From a virus, in the IMG/VR virus record IMGVR_UViG_3300038678_000070, positions 1-56,648 of that record: a stretch of DNA of 56,648 nucleotides, one strand, 5' to 3'. Positions 39,042 through 46,179 of this stretch are shown one piece after another. The notes under the pieces are model-generated. The model was not told the origin of the DNA, searched no databases, and was given only the letters and a program-made list of their open reading frames with translations. The translations under genes were made by a program, and so were the position numbers. The stretch's first letter is position 1; each line of letters begins with the position of its first letter.

Positions 39042-39390
39042 TCATGCCACCTCAAAGAATAAGTTAATGCAGTTACATAAAATTCTGAATATCCTGCCAT
39101 TATTAAACGATAGATGAACGTAGCATTGCTCGCTTCATATCTTGATATCACCCTTCTACCTCCGTTCACTGGGAAACATGAAGGTTCATGCTTCGCGTTT
39201 AAGTTTAGAACGTGGCCGGATTCCCCACCCGGCTCCGAGTACCCATGCTACTCCGACATCTCTGGTACAGGCAGTTACTGCTTTCAAAACGGGATTAGCT
39301 AGTTCCCTGTTCAGCGCTTCCCTCTAATCCCGGTATGAGCTACAGTCGCGCTCACGCCGCACGTCCATAATATTTAGTTCAGGTCGGGTC
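39042..39390 (-). other. Structured gene-free region D (349 bases)
   Basis: No gene with a ribosome site was found. Many complementary segments occur: a perfect 9-bp pair CGGGATTAG/CTAATCCCG (39290-39298 and 39326-39334), GAGTA/TACTC, GCCGG/CCGGC and CATGA/TCATG. It lies at the 3' end of an HNH-AP2 gene, whose 5' side also has a structured region. It could be an untranslated RNA, a degraded mobile intron or a leader for the 38841-cytochrome genes. Group I intron core sequences were not recognised. Confidence 0.4.
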
Positions 39391-39864
39391 TTAAAAATTC
39401 GTCCAAGCGAATTCACCAAAATACCGTCCCGCCGCTTCGTCGTAAGCGCGTGCCGCTTCAATTTCAGTTTTGTAATAACCAATGTGTTGGGTTTTATTTT
39501 TTTCAGTGTTTACTTGGACACGCCACAATTCCCGCTTCCACGCCTTGCATACTCCCTTGTATTTAGAGGTTGATCGTTTTGTGAGTTTCTTCGGTGAATT
39601 CATCTGGTTTTGAGAGTTAGTACAATTTCTTAAATTGGGTTTCTGGCAATCAAGCCTATCCCCATTTATGTGATCTGTCTGCATTCCCTTTGGCGTTTTA
39701 TTAACAATCCGGTGGATATAAATTGTTTTTATTTTTCCGGCTATACGTTCATTTCTAGCGGCATAACCATCAGAAACTAATTTCCAATTAAATTCATTCA
39801 AAAACTCGAAATCCCCATCGTCAACTAATGCAAACTTTCCTTGGGTTAATGGTATTTTTTTCAT
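39391..39864 (-). CDS. HNH-AP2 homing endonuclease (copy 4 of 5)
   Basis: MKKIPLTQGKFALVDDGDFEF start, HNH core (YIHRIVNKTPKGMQTDHIN, KPNLRNCTNSQN) and AP2-like domain (TSKYKGVCKAWKRELWRVQV, IGYYKTEIEAARAYDEAAG). Flanked on both sides by gene-free, highly structured sequence, unlike the other copies. Confidence 0.93.
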   Translation of the reverse strand: MKKIPLTQGKFALVDDGDFEFLNEFNWKLVSDGYAARNERIAGKIKTIYIHRIVNKTPKGMQTDHINGDRLDCQKPNLRNCTNSQNQMNSPKKLTKRSTSKYKGVCKAWKRELWRVQVNTEKNKTQHIGYYKTEIEAARAYDEAAGRYFGEFAWTNF

Positions 39865-39894
39865 AATTGACCTTATTGATTAAATGAAACCGGC

Positions 39895-40021
39895 TGTGAT
39901 TGGTGCGCATCCCTCGCGTCACCGCTTTTCCGCATGATCCTGTCCTGCGGCTAAGGGGCCAACCACACCGCCTTGCCATAGCACCTTATACTGCGATGGT
40001 ATTCAAGGTCGGTTGCCGGGT
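39895..40021 (-). ncRNA. Structured leader B, paired-helix motif
   Basis: Read on the minus strand: CCCGGCA (40020-40014), helix 1 closed by ACCG/CGGT and extended by CCTT/AAGG with one bulge (plus 39967-39974 with 40006-40013), then helix 2 of 9 bp (39959-39967 with 39895-39903, one G-U). Inside helix 2 are a CCGCA/TGCGG hairpin and a short hairpin with a GTGA loop. The same order occurs in leader C at 41.87-42.01 kb with different but still pairing bases. It precedes the HNH gene by about 30 bases. Class unknown; resembles in part the CGGCAACC...GGUG block of SAM riboswitches but lacks the rest. Confidence 0.5.
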
Positions 40022-40031
40022 TTTAAAAGTT

Positions 40032-40310
40032 TCATAGATTGCGTAACTCTTTGTCCCAGTCTGAATTTTTCGGCAAGCTATCAGATGTTTCAGGTTTCCA
40101 TGTCAACGGCTTCCACCGATCAGCCCCTATGTCTGCCAGAGGGGTTGTCCATTTTATAAAGCTATCAGTAACCACAACCCATTCACCTGATATGGAACTT
40201 TTCAGCCTACACACGACCCAAACGCTGGGAATCCATTGGTACTCATGCTTGCAATAAAGAATATAGTGCCAACCAAACAGATAGTGGGCTAGCTTTTGGA
40301 ATATGCTCAT
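40032..40310 (-). CDS. Hypothetical Trp-rich protein (92 aa)
   Basis: Begins MSIFQKLAHYLFGWHYILYCKHEYQ..., an aromatic, possibly membrane-touching start, then a strand-rich part (IPSVWVVCRLKSS, GEWVVVTDSFIKW). Acidic-basic mixed tail. Phage early proteins with a similar beginning exist but have no known function. Confidence 0.55.
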   Translation of the reverse strand: MSIFQKLAHYLFGWHYILYCKHEYQWIPSVWVVCRLKSSISGEWVVVTDSFIKWTTPLADIGADRWKPLTWKPETSDSLPKNSDWDKELRNL

Positions 40311-40347
40311 GATTCAATCCTCCTTTCACACTTTAGAAGGGTATTCA

Positions 40348-41205
40348 TCAGAACGGTATATCCGGCACATCTCCGTGGTCAGACTGGTCGCCGCCACCGT
40401 GAGGCCACTCCTTTTCAACATACGTGCATACCCTCTCATAATCTTTCCAGCCCAAGCCATCAATCCCATCCACCTTGTAATGTTCTTTCAGGTGAGCGTT
40501 CAAGTCTTCGATGGCGACTCCGGCGCCCATCGTAATAGCGTACAGGCGCTTGCCTTGTGCTTTGCTGATCGGGGTGCCACGGTCGCCCATGCCAGGGTGT
40601 TTATTCGGAGCAGACTTGGTGTATGTTTTCTTTGGCTGTTGAGTCGGAGCGTGGGCTTCTCTTTGAGAGAATTCCTGCCCACCAACCACTTCCTTGGCGA
40701 CCTTCATAACGTCACGCTCAGGGATTGCATCGCTACTCTCGCCAGTAACATATTTGTTACTATCCCATTGGCTACAAAAAACATCAGCTCCCGCCCCTAT
40801 GAAGCTGGCGGCCTTAGTAATTGCGTCCGTCAACGATTTCTTCGGGGCGTCCTCGTCAGTTACCCAGCCTCGGACTGCCTCTTTCCTGGTGAAGTACGTT
40901 TGCCCGTAGGCGGGGATTTCTTCTGACTTTACATCATTCTCTATGTACCAAAGGCCAATGCGAACAACATGAAGGATGGTCTTGTTGCCCTCGTCTCCAT
41001 GCCCGACATGGTAGCCCTCATCATGGACATTGTACCCCCACCCAATACCGCAAGGACCGAAACGCTCGGTCAGACTGTGGATAGTATAATACGCATTGAT
41101 AGCTGTCATAGCGTATCCCTTCCCGGTCACATCTTTCAATGCTTTAGGGTCAGTAGTTTTTAGCGCATTCCATATTTCTAAATTATCTGGTTTCTCTTCT
41201 TTCAA
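40348..41205 (-). CDS. ERF/Rad52-like single-strand annealing protein (285 aa)
   Basis: A TTG at 41205 has AAAGGAGAA at ideal spacing and is chosen over an upstream ATG. The pattern WNALKTTDPKALK...AINAYYTIHSLTERFGPCGIGWGY (in parts, about 8-60) and KKSLTDAITKAASFIGAGADVF (about 130-150) is that of phage ssDNA-annealing proteins of the ERF/Rad52-like group. The linker is rich in Pro/Gln/Thr, and the C-terminus has a helical domain and an acidic tail ending PDIPF, similar to SSB-binding tips. It would anneal strands in replication and recombination. Confidence 0.72.
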   Translation of the reverse strand: MKEEKPDNLEIWNALKTTDPKALKDVTGKGYAMTAINAYYTIHSLTERFGPCGIGWGYNVHDEGYHVGHGDEGNKTILHVVRIGLWYIENDVKSEEIPAYGQTYFTRKEAVRGWVTDEDAPKKSLTDAITKAASFIGAGADVFCSQWDSNKYVTGESSDAIPERDVMKVAKEVVGGQEFSQREAHAPTQQPKKTYTKSAPNKHPGMGDRGTPISKAQGKRLYAITMGAGVAIEDLNAHLKEHYKVDGIDGLGWKDYERVCTYVEKEWPHGGGDQSDHGDVPDIPF

Positions 41206-41269
41206 AACTGTTCTCCTTTGGTTTTTATTTACCTGGAAGCGATTACATCGCAACAGGCTAGTTTAAATT

Positions 41270-41740
41270 TTAGATCCGGGATTCTTCGTCAAACCGCTCC
41301 CAGCATTTAGATTTATCCTTAAAATGCTTGCAATCTGAGAAAGCTCCACATCCCGCACACTCATCCCAATTTGGTTTTTTATCGTAATCAGCGGATTGAT
41401 ACCACCAAGCTGGACAGGTGAATTTCCTGTTCTCACTCTTTTTAGGAAAGTTCTGTCCTTCATCCCAAAGTTCATAGGGCATGCCCCCAAAGTCCTTGAG
41501 AATATATCCGTTGCCTGTGCCGATTGTCATTCCAGGGTTAGCCTTATAAACTCGCTTGACCCCGGATTTCGCTTTTCTTTTCAAGAAATCATTGTATTTA
41601 TGAACCCGATGAACTTTCCCCGTTCCGTTGCAATGAAAACAGACGACAGCAGCTCCATCACGCTCACCAAGACCAATGTAAAGTCCTGTCGCTTTGCATG
41701 AAGTGCATTCGCAGTCATATTCAATTATAATATGCTCCAT
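41270..41740 (-). CDS. DnaJ-like zinc-finger protein (156 aa)
   Basis: ATG at 41740 with AAAGGAGATG upstream. CECTSCKATGLYIG and CFHCNGTGK (about 10-45) copy the DnaJ CxxCxG zinc-finger style found in many phage proteins. The C-terminal part has CAGCGAFSDCKHF, a second Cys cluster. Possibly a zinc protein of nucleic-acid metabolism. Preceded by the 260-base structured leader C. Confidence 0.6.
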   Translation of the reverse strand: MEHIIIEYDCECTSCKATGLYIGLGERDGAAVVCFHCNGTGKVHRVHKYNDFLKRKAKSGVKRVYKANPGMTIGTGNGYILKDFGGMPYELWDEGQNFPKKSENRKFTCPAWWYQSADYDKKPNWDECAGCGAFSDCKHFKDKSKCWERFDEESRI

Positions 41741-41769
41741 CTCATCTCCTTTGTATTTTAAATTTTTAA

Positions 41770-42010
41770 GCACCTCTAGGCCCGGCAGGTTTCGTCGCCA
41801 GAGTTCCGTCTGCCGTCACAATGAGGCCAGTCTCGCGTTGGCTGGCCTAAAGGTGCTCATTTATCCCCGACTGTGGCTGTCGTACGCCCCGAATTTATAA
41901 GCGAACTCGTTTAGACGTTAGGCCGTCTTTCGGGACAGCCACACCGCTAAGTGGATGCTTTTTTATACCCCAGCATAACCTGTAGGGGGCATTTTAAGCG
42001 GTTGCCGGGT
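41770..42010 (-). ncRNA. Structured leader C, paired-helix motif plus three-way junction
   Basis: On the minus strand: CCCGGCA (42009-42003), helix 1 ACCGCT/AGCGGT (42002-41997 with 41948-41943) holding a CCCC/GGGG hairpin, then helix 2, a perfect 10-bp pair TGTGGCTGTC/GACAGCCACA, that encloses CCGAA/TTCGG, AGACG/CGTCT and TAAACG/CGCTTA stems. Further downstream an outer GCACCT/AGGTGC pair (41851-41856 with 41770-41775) holds two hairpins (AGGCCAG/CTGGCCT and CGGCAG/CTGCCG). Helix 1 and helix 2 keep the same order as in leader B with changed base pairs, which argues for a functional RNA. It lies between genes 42018 and 41740. Confidence 0.55.
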
Positions 42011-42017
42011 TGGATTG

Positions 42018-42215
42018 TTAGTAGCCAGGATACTTGCGTTCCCGTCTAAATTGTCTCCTTCCAATCGGCTGGAAGTAGCCGTCACTCTCCCCTGGCTTCA
42101 GTTCGATGTGATGAGGTTTGTTGACAAAGTGAACCCGGCAAGATCCGGGCACACGGGATGGGGTTTTATCTCCCGGCTTAATCTTTAATTCCCATGTTTC
42201 AAAGCTATCCACCAT
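42018..42215 (-). CDS. Hypothetical small protein (65 aa)
   Basis: Basic, Pro/Gly-containing protein with strands (WELKIKPGDKT, VHFVNKPHHIELKPGE). Not recognised. Starts inside the end of the 42205 gene. Confidence 0.5.
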   Translation of the reverse strand: MVDSFETWELKIKPGDKTPSRVPGSCRVHFVNKPHHIELKPGESDGYFQPIGRRQFRRERKYPGY

Positions 42216-42372
42216 CGTTATCCGCCAACAGCCCTTCGGCTTCTAGTCTGTTATCGTTTATAGCGTCTAACCATTCCTTGTATTCTTCCTCCCATTTCTC
42301 CTGACATGATTCGCTACAGAACAAGTCGTTCTCTTTAGGCATTTCCGCTTGGCAATTATGGCATTGGTTCAT
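42205..42372 (-). CDS. Small zinc-finger protein (55 aa)
   Basis: NQCHNCQAEMP (2-12) and LFCSESCQEKWEEEY (18-32) give a CxxC...CxxxC metal site of the treble-clef/MYM-like kind often seen in tiny phage proteins. Overlaps both neighbouring genes. Acidic C-terminus. Confidence 0.65.
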   Translation of the reverse strand: MNQCHNCQAEMPKENDLFCSESCQEKWEEEYKEWLDAINDNRLEAEGLLADNDGG

Positions 42373-42595
42373 TTTCAACATCCTCCTCGATTAATTCATA
42401 GGTAACTTTGTACTGGGCAATGCGGTACTTTTCTGTGTCTTCAAAGATCCCATGGCAATTGGCGTGTCTGGCCTCTGATGCCGAATCAAAATCGTACTCA
42501 TTGCAGTAAGCCCGACTGTAACTCCCAACTGCCATGCCGGTTGCCCTATCTATTATCCTAAAAACAGTGGAAGGTTTTTTCTCTGCTGGTTTCAT
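42356..42595 (-). CDS. Hypothetical small protein (79 aa)
   Basis: ATG at 42595 with AAAGGAGCG upstream. Strand-rich (VFRIIDRATGMAVGSY) followed by a helix and an acidic tail. Not recognised. First gene after the promoter at 42628-42655. Confidence 0.55.
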   Translation of the reverse strand: MKPAEKKPSTVFRIIDRATGMAVGSYSRAYCNEYDFDSASEARHANCHGIFEDTEKYRIAQYKVTYELIEEDVENEPMP

Positions 42596-42627
42596 TCTAA
42601 ACGCTCCTTTTAATACCGCATACTTAT

Positions 42628-42655
42628 AAAATAGCAGATGAGACTGGTTTGTCAA
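42628..42655 (-). promoter_or_regulatory. Leftward sigma70-type promoter
   Basis: Minus strand TTGACA (42655-42650), 16-base spacer, TATTTT (42633-42628). Lies at the start of the gap between the 42659 and 42356 genes and drives leftward genes. Confidence 0.55.
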
Positions 42656-42658
42656 ATT

Positions 42659-42994
42659 TTAAATAGAATTAACCTGTTGCAATAGCAGCTCCTCTTCGTG
42701 GGTCAATAGTTCAGGGAAATTATCCGCAAGGTTTGCGAGGCGTTTAGACCCTTGGACGTCCCATATCTTCCTAACAATATCGTCTATAGTGAGTGATGAG
42801 CTTTGCTCTGGAGATAGCTTTTCTTGCATTATTGCTTGAGCTACCACCCACTCAATGAAGCTGGAAACAGTTCTTCTTTGTCTCCGTGAAGCCAGTTCAA
42901 GTGCAAACCTCAGCTTTGGATCAAATCGTACCGTCACCACTTCAGAGCGTGATAATTTACCTCCGCCATGCTTTGTGTCTGTTGTATGTTTCAT
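42659..42994 (-). CDS. Ribbon-helix-helix-type DNA-binding protein (111 aa)
   Basis: LSRSEVVTVRFDPKLRFALELASRRQRRTVSSFIEW (in parts, about 14-49) has the beta-strand followed by two helices of the CopG/Arc fold, with the Val/Arg/Phe alternation of the strand. The rest is acidic helix. Likely a transcriptional regulator of the early genes. Ends in VNSI, as does the next gene upstream. Confidence 0.65.
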   Translation of the reverse strand: MKHTTDTKHGGGKLSRSEVVTVRFDPKLRFALELASRRQRRTVSSFIEWVVAQAIMQEKLSPEQSSSLTIDDIVRKIWDVQGSKRLANLADNFPELLTHEEELLLQQVNSI

Positions 42995-43203
42995 ATAGAA
43001 TTAACCCATTTTATAAAAAGTTTATCGTCTTTCAGGTGAGCCAAGTCTTTTTTGGCGAGCTCTGACAGCGTTGGGGCTTCGACCTTTTCGAGCTTGCCGT
43101 GTTTATTGTAGGTGCGGCACTCAAAGAGTTGCTTGACGTGTGCCCCTGTCCTGATCTGGAAGTCTTCGCCCTCGTATATTTGTTTTAGTTGTGTGTAGTT
43201 CAT
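42991..43203 (-). CDS. Hypothetical small protein (70 aa)
   Basis: ATG at 43203 overlaps the upstream stop region; AGGG-type site upstream. Helix-strand mix with a Cys; ends KWVNSI. Not recognised. Confidence 0.5.
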   Translation of the reverse strand: MNYTQLKQIYEGEDFQIRTGAHVKQLFECRTYNKHGKLEKVEAPTLSELAKKDLAHLKDDKLFIKWVNSI

Positions 43204-43445
43204 GAGGATTCCCTCAGTTTGATTCTGCCTCGAATGTCGCATTCTAGCCCAATGAGTTGAGCTTGGTGTGAGCGGGTTAGCTCTCCACTAAGGGCGATAT
43301 TTAAGATATATTTTTTACTGCCTGATTCATCCCTGCCAACCAACCACATACCGGGTGGGTCGCCAGCCTCTAGCCAAAACTCGATAACGGGGTTACGGGT
43401 TTCTTTTTCTTCAGTTGCTGGGTTGTTTAAAATAATTGCTTTCAT
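43200..43445 (-). CDS. Hypothetical small protein (81 aa)
   Basis: Begins MKAIILNNPATEEKE and is mostly strands (VIEFWLEAGDPPGMWLVGRD). Shares its MKAIII-type start with the 44181 protein. Overlaps both neighbours by four bases. Not recognised. Confidence 0.5.
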   Translation of the reverse strand: MKAIILNNPATEEKETRNPVIEFWLEAGDPPGMWLVGRDESGSKKYILNIALSGELTRSHQAQLIGLECDIRGRIKLRESS

Positions 43446-43711
43446 GATTCAGTCTCCTTTGATTTAGGTTCGCTAGTAACTCTTTCAATTTCTTCCCAAT
43501 ACCCCGGGTCTTTCAGGTATTTTACAAACGCGGCGACCTCCATAGGAAAGCCCATGCTTAACGCCATAAGCTCGTCATTGTCGGCGAGGGACATAGCTTC
43601 AAACAGTGCGTTTGTGAATGGTCCATATTGATAGGTTTGCCATGAATAAATAAATGCTTGCTCCGCATCCAGCCCCCACCTGTCCATTGCCCCCTTGTAG
43701 TATGGTGTCAT
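43442..43711 (-). CDS. Hypothetical helical protein (89 aa)
   Basis: Tyr/Trp-containing helical protein (YYKGAMDRWGLDAEQAFIYS). Not recognised. Four-base overlaps on both sides show it is in a coupled chain. Confidence 0.5.
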   Translation of the reverse strand: MTPYYKGAMDRWGLDAEQAFIYSWQTYQYGPFTNALFEAMSLADNDELMALSMGFPMEVAAFVKYLKDPGYWEEIERVTSEPKSKETES

Positions 43712-43944
43712 TGTTCAGTTCCTTGCTTTGATTCGGCAATCATGTAATCTGCCCACTCGTAGCACTCTCTGACATCTACTGCTGTTGCAGGCTTGCCCGC
43801 CCGAGCCTGCATTGCCAAACCAGCCAGCCAGTTACGGCGGGTGATGCCATTTCTAGCTTCAGGCCAAGCATCTTCAAAAGGGTGCTTGGTCATTTCAAAA
43901 CTTGGCGGATATACATATCCACCTTCATCAATTTTATTAGTCAT
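43708..43944 (-). CDS. Hypothetical phage protein (78 aa)
   Basis: The RRNWLAGLAMQARAG and ECYEWADYMIAES blocks (about 38-70) are common in small phage proteins with an ITRRxWLAG...A..AD.ML pattern, widely found and uncharacterised. Acidic and soluble. Confidence 0.65.
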   Translation of the reverse strand: MTNKIDEGGYVYPPSFEMTKHPFEDAWPEARNGITRRNWLAGLAMQARAGKPATAVDVRECYEWADYMIAESKQGTEQ

Positions 43945-43964
43945 TGTTTCCCCTGTCTTAAGGT

Positions 43965-44174
43965 TTAGTTTTTCCCGGCAAGGCGTTCATTAAATTCACG
44001 CCCTGACCGGGGCAGTTGCTTTGCTAGCCGTGCCATTGCCATGAGTTGCAAGTCAGGAACAGCGCCCCTGTGTTGTTCAAGGTATGCTTTCATGACATCG
44101 ACAACACCGTGCCAGTCGAATATAGTCAAGCCGATGGTGAGCGTTTCTATTGGCCTGAATGGTGAGTTTTTCAT
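43965..44174 (-). CDS. Hypothetical small protein (69 aa)
   Basis: Contains LTIFDWHGVVDVMKAYL, then a helical basic end (REFNERLAGKN). Not recognised. Confidence 0.5.
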   Translation of the reverse strand: MKNSPFRPIETLTIGLTIFDWHGVVDVMKAYLEQHRGAVPDLQLMAMARLAKQLPRSGREFNERLAGKN

Positions 44175-44180
44175 AGGGTG

Positions 44181-44369
44181 TTATCCTTTTAAAATTGTTT
44201 CAGAATAGTAAGTTCCTGAATCCACGTCCAAGGTCAAGCCCAGATCACCCGCTTCCTCTTTGGTCCCGTAAATATCGGAAAAAACTTCCCTGACAACCAC
44301 AATCTGTCCGGGCTGGAGATTTTCGGCGCTGTTTCCTTCAGGCGTAATGTATATTATTATGGCTTTCAC
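44181..44369 (-). CDS. Hypothetical small protein (62 aa)
   Basis: Strand-rich with MKAIIIYITPEG start and GQIVVVREVFSD. Overlaps the upstream gene by four bases. Not recognised. Confidence 0.5.
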   Translation of the reverse strand: MKAIIIYITPEGNSAENLQPGQIVVVREVFSDIYGTKEEAGDLGLTLDVDSGTYYSETILKG

Positions 44370-44560
44370 GATTCCTTCTCCTCTAGGTTAAAGAAGGCCG
44401 GGTCACTGTGTTTATAATACGCGCCTCCTGTTACTGTCGATTCAGTCGTGGTGGCATGTATAAATTTACTTCCGATTGTCTTCCGAATAGCTTCTTCAAT
44501 CGTATCGGCTTCGTTAACAACTACTTCTTGTAGTTTTCGTGTAATGATCCATTTTTTCAT
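44366..44560 (-). CDS. Hypothetical small protein (64 aa)
   Basis: MKKWIITRKLQEVVVNEADTI start, an alpha-beta protein ending LEEKES. AAAGGAG lies upstream. Not recognised. Confidence 0.5.
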   Translation of the reverse strand: MKKWIITRKLQEVVVNEADTIEEAIRKTIGSKFIHATTTESTVTGGAYYKHSDPAFFNLEEKES

Positions 44561-44573
44561 TGTCTTCTCCTTT

Positions 44574-45053
44574 TTAGGTTGCTACGTTGTTGTCTGTGAT
44601 AATGATAGTCCCTATATCGTCCCATTCTTCACCGCGCCAATCTACTGACCCATTTAGCTTATAGCCAGATGGGGCAAGGAAGTTCTTGATAATATACTCA
44701 AGCCATTCCACGTAGGCGTAGAATTTTTCGCATCCATTCCACTCGATTCCTTCCCCGTCTTCAGTCGGAACCCATTGACACCATAGTCCCGGTTGGGTGG
44801 TTGGAGGAGTGTTGTAATCAACAATGTCTGATGAGCGAGTTTGCCCGCAAATGCCTCCAGCGTCCACATAAAATTCCCCTTCAACTTCAGTTCGCAAGGT
44901 TTCTTGACTCCATACCGTTTTCCTGTCTAGTATTTTTGCCGTGTCTCTCTTCATTCTTCTTGAGTCGGAGAATTTATTGAGGTAGTCGATGTGGTCTTGG
45001 CTAAGGGCTGGGGTTACTTGAAATGATCCTCTAAAGTCTGTTGTATATCCCAC
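44574..45053 (-). CDS. Conserved phage early protein (159 aa)
   Basis: GTG at 45053 has AGAGGATA upstream; a TTG at 45074 is the alternative. The ending WNGCEKFYAYVEWLEYIIKN and GYKLNGSVDWRGEEWDDIGT (about 105-155) is a pattern I know from many phage early proteins of unknown function. Mixed alpha-beta and acidic. Confidence 0.65.
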   Translation of the reverse strand: MGYTTDFRGSFQVTPALSQDHIDYLNKFSDSRRMKRDTAKILDRKTVWSQETLRTEVEGEFYVDAGGICGQTRSSDIVDYNTPPTTQPGLWCQWVPTEDGEGIEWNGCEKFYAYVEWLEYIIKNFLAPSGYKLNGSVDWRGEEWDDIGTIIITDNNVAT

Positions 45054-45064
45054 AATTTTATCCT

Positions 45065-45151
45065 CTAGTTGCAAAACATTAGTGTCACCAGGACACCGGA
45101 CATGAAAGCACCGGCTATTGATAGTGCTAGTATTTGGTGGAAGTATGGCAT
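45065..45151 (-). CDS. Tiny single-span membrane protein (28 aa)
   Basis: GAGG is ten bases upstream of the ATG. One hydrophobic helix (ILALSIAGAFMSGVLVTLMF). Lies between coupled genes; function unknown. Confidence 0.5.
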   Translation of the reverse strand: MPYFHQILALSIAGAFMSGVLVTLMFCN

Positions 45152-45152
45152 T

Positions 45153-45446
45153 TTAATGAACCTCGTGCTTTCTTATGCCTTCTTGGATGCCGTCAATGTA
45201 GGCGTTCAGGAGAGCCATTAGCTCTTTTTTCGGATAGAATCCCCCAATAACTTTACGCACACCGCCACCTTCTGACATCTGCGCAAGTCCATGTCCGCCG
45301 TAAGCAGAGTCAAGATGATAGTTGCCCGGGTTAGGCGTCACATGTAAATCTTTTTGTGTTGTGTATGGATCTGGCGGGTTGTTTGTCAGCTTATTCAACC
45401 AGTCTATCCTGCCTTGCAGATCCTTCTCTGTTATTCGCTGTGTCAT
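45153..45446 (-). CDS. Hypothetical protein (97 aa)
   Basis: ATG at 45446 overlaps the upstream stop (ATGA). Starts MTQRITEKDLQGRIDWLN, contains a Gly/Tyr-rich middle (LDSAYGGHGLAQMSEGGG) and a final helix (LLNAYIDGIQEGIRK). This order (helix, SAYGG, G..P...L) is familiar from small phage proteins of unknown role. Confidence 0.6.
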   Translation of the reverse strand: MTQRITEKDLQGRIDWLNKLTNNPPDPYTTQKDLHVTPNPGNYHLDSAYGGHGLAQMSEGGGVRKVIGGFYPKKELMALLNAYIDGIQEGIRKHEVH

Positions 45447-45613
45447 TGTACTGTCTCCTTTTTTAGATGGCGACACCAAATAGAGACAGTGTTCTCTGGG
45501 TGGTGAACGCCTGCCCTGCTGATCATAAGCTGGACAGCGGCTTTCCTGTTTATTTTACCTTTCTTCAGAAACCTGTAGATACAGGCAACTGTAATGCTTT
45601 GTTTATCTCTCAT
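45443..45613 (-). CDS. Small basic helical protein (56 aa)
   Basis: ORF with GGAGGATA upstream of the ATG. Helical and basic (SITVACIYRFLKKGKINRKA, VSIWCRHLKKE); may be a short DNA-binding helix-turn-helix. Overlaps the next gene by four bases, supporting its reality. Confidence 0.6.
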   Translation of the reverse strand: MRDKQSITVACIYRFLKKGKINRKAAVQLMISRAGVHHPENTVSIWCRHLKKETVQ

Positions 45614-45617
45614 AATT

Positions 45618-45815
45618 TTATCCTCCGTTTACAAATATTGTGTGATTGGGGTTGAGCGCGGCAATAGCCCTCTCAACTTCTATCCCTTTGGCGTGCCTGG
45701 TGAAAGCAGTTGCAATGGCCGGTATGTTCCCGTATCGGTCAGCGTGGTCAGAAAACTTAGCGAACCAGCCGTGCTGAGTCTTGAATAGGTCGATTATTTT
45801 TGATTGGTTCATCAT
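45618..45815 (-). CDS. Hypothetical small protein (65 aa)
   Basis: Helical, His-rich (DLFKTQHGWFAKFSDHADRY). Not recognised. Overlaps the gene upstream by four bases. Confidence 0.5.
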   Translation of the reverse strand: MMNQSKIIDLFKTQHGWFAKFSDHADRYGNIPAIATAFTRHAKGIEVERAIAALNPNHTIFVNGG

Positions 45816-46015
45816 ATTTCCTCTTTAAGGTAAAACTCTGTTTCGGCTCCATTAAGTGTTTTGCCATCGGTCCACGTCAGACCGATGCAACTACGGTTAT
45901 CAATACACTGAATTACGTAGCCATTATGGTAATCACCGATAACCTGATAAGCTTCATTTGCCCAGTGGACTATCTTGCCCCCATCAACCCTGGCTTTTAT
46001 CTGCTCTAATGTCAT
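45812..46015 (-). CDS. Hypothetical small protein (67 aa)
   Basis: Strong AGGAGGA site. N-terminal helix then strands (KIVHWANEAYQVIGD, GYVIQCIDNRS), a small SH3-like arrangement is possible. Not recognised. Confidence 0.5.
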   Translation of the reverse strand: MTLEQIKARVDGGKIVHWANEAYQVIGDYHNGYVIQCIDNRSCIGLTWTDGKTLNGAETEFYLKEEI

Positions 46016-46027
46016 TGCCTTGTCCTC

Positions 46028-46111
46028 CTATAATGTCATGAATAAAATGATTGTGATTATCAGCGTGGCGACCAGCACCAAGCAAGCTATGATGTTTTGG
46101 AATGTTTCCAT
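46028..46111 (-). CDS. Tiny single-span membrane protein (27 aa)
   Basis: Carries the repeated leader AGAGGATCAAGACA before its ATG. The product METFQNII... is one hydrophobic helix (IIACLVLVATLIITIILFM). Function unknown. Confidence 0.55.
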   Translation of the reverse strand: METFQNIIACLVLVATLIITIILFMTL

Positions 46112-46139
46112 TGTCTTGATCCTCTTGGTTAGTTAGTAT

Positions 46140-46172
46140 TTTGCATGGTTTTTAGTCTAAATTTCATGCAAA
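46140..46172 (-). other. Perfect 8-bp hairpin between small genes
   Basis: TTTGCATG (46140-46147) pairs with CATGCAAA (46165-46172) around a 17-base AT-rich loop. No T-run follows on either strand, so it is not a standard terminator. It lies upstream of the tiny membrane gene and may protect or process the transcript. Confidence 0.4.
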
Positions 46173-46179
46173 GGTTTGG

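Noticed and set aside
39895-42010. SAM-I type riboswitches, because of CCCGGCAACC and GGTG blocks
   Set aside because: The upstream GGAGGGA, the pseudoknot partners and the outer P1 helix are not visible, and the downstream genes are not methionine genes. Kept only as a resemblance to test.
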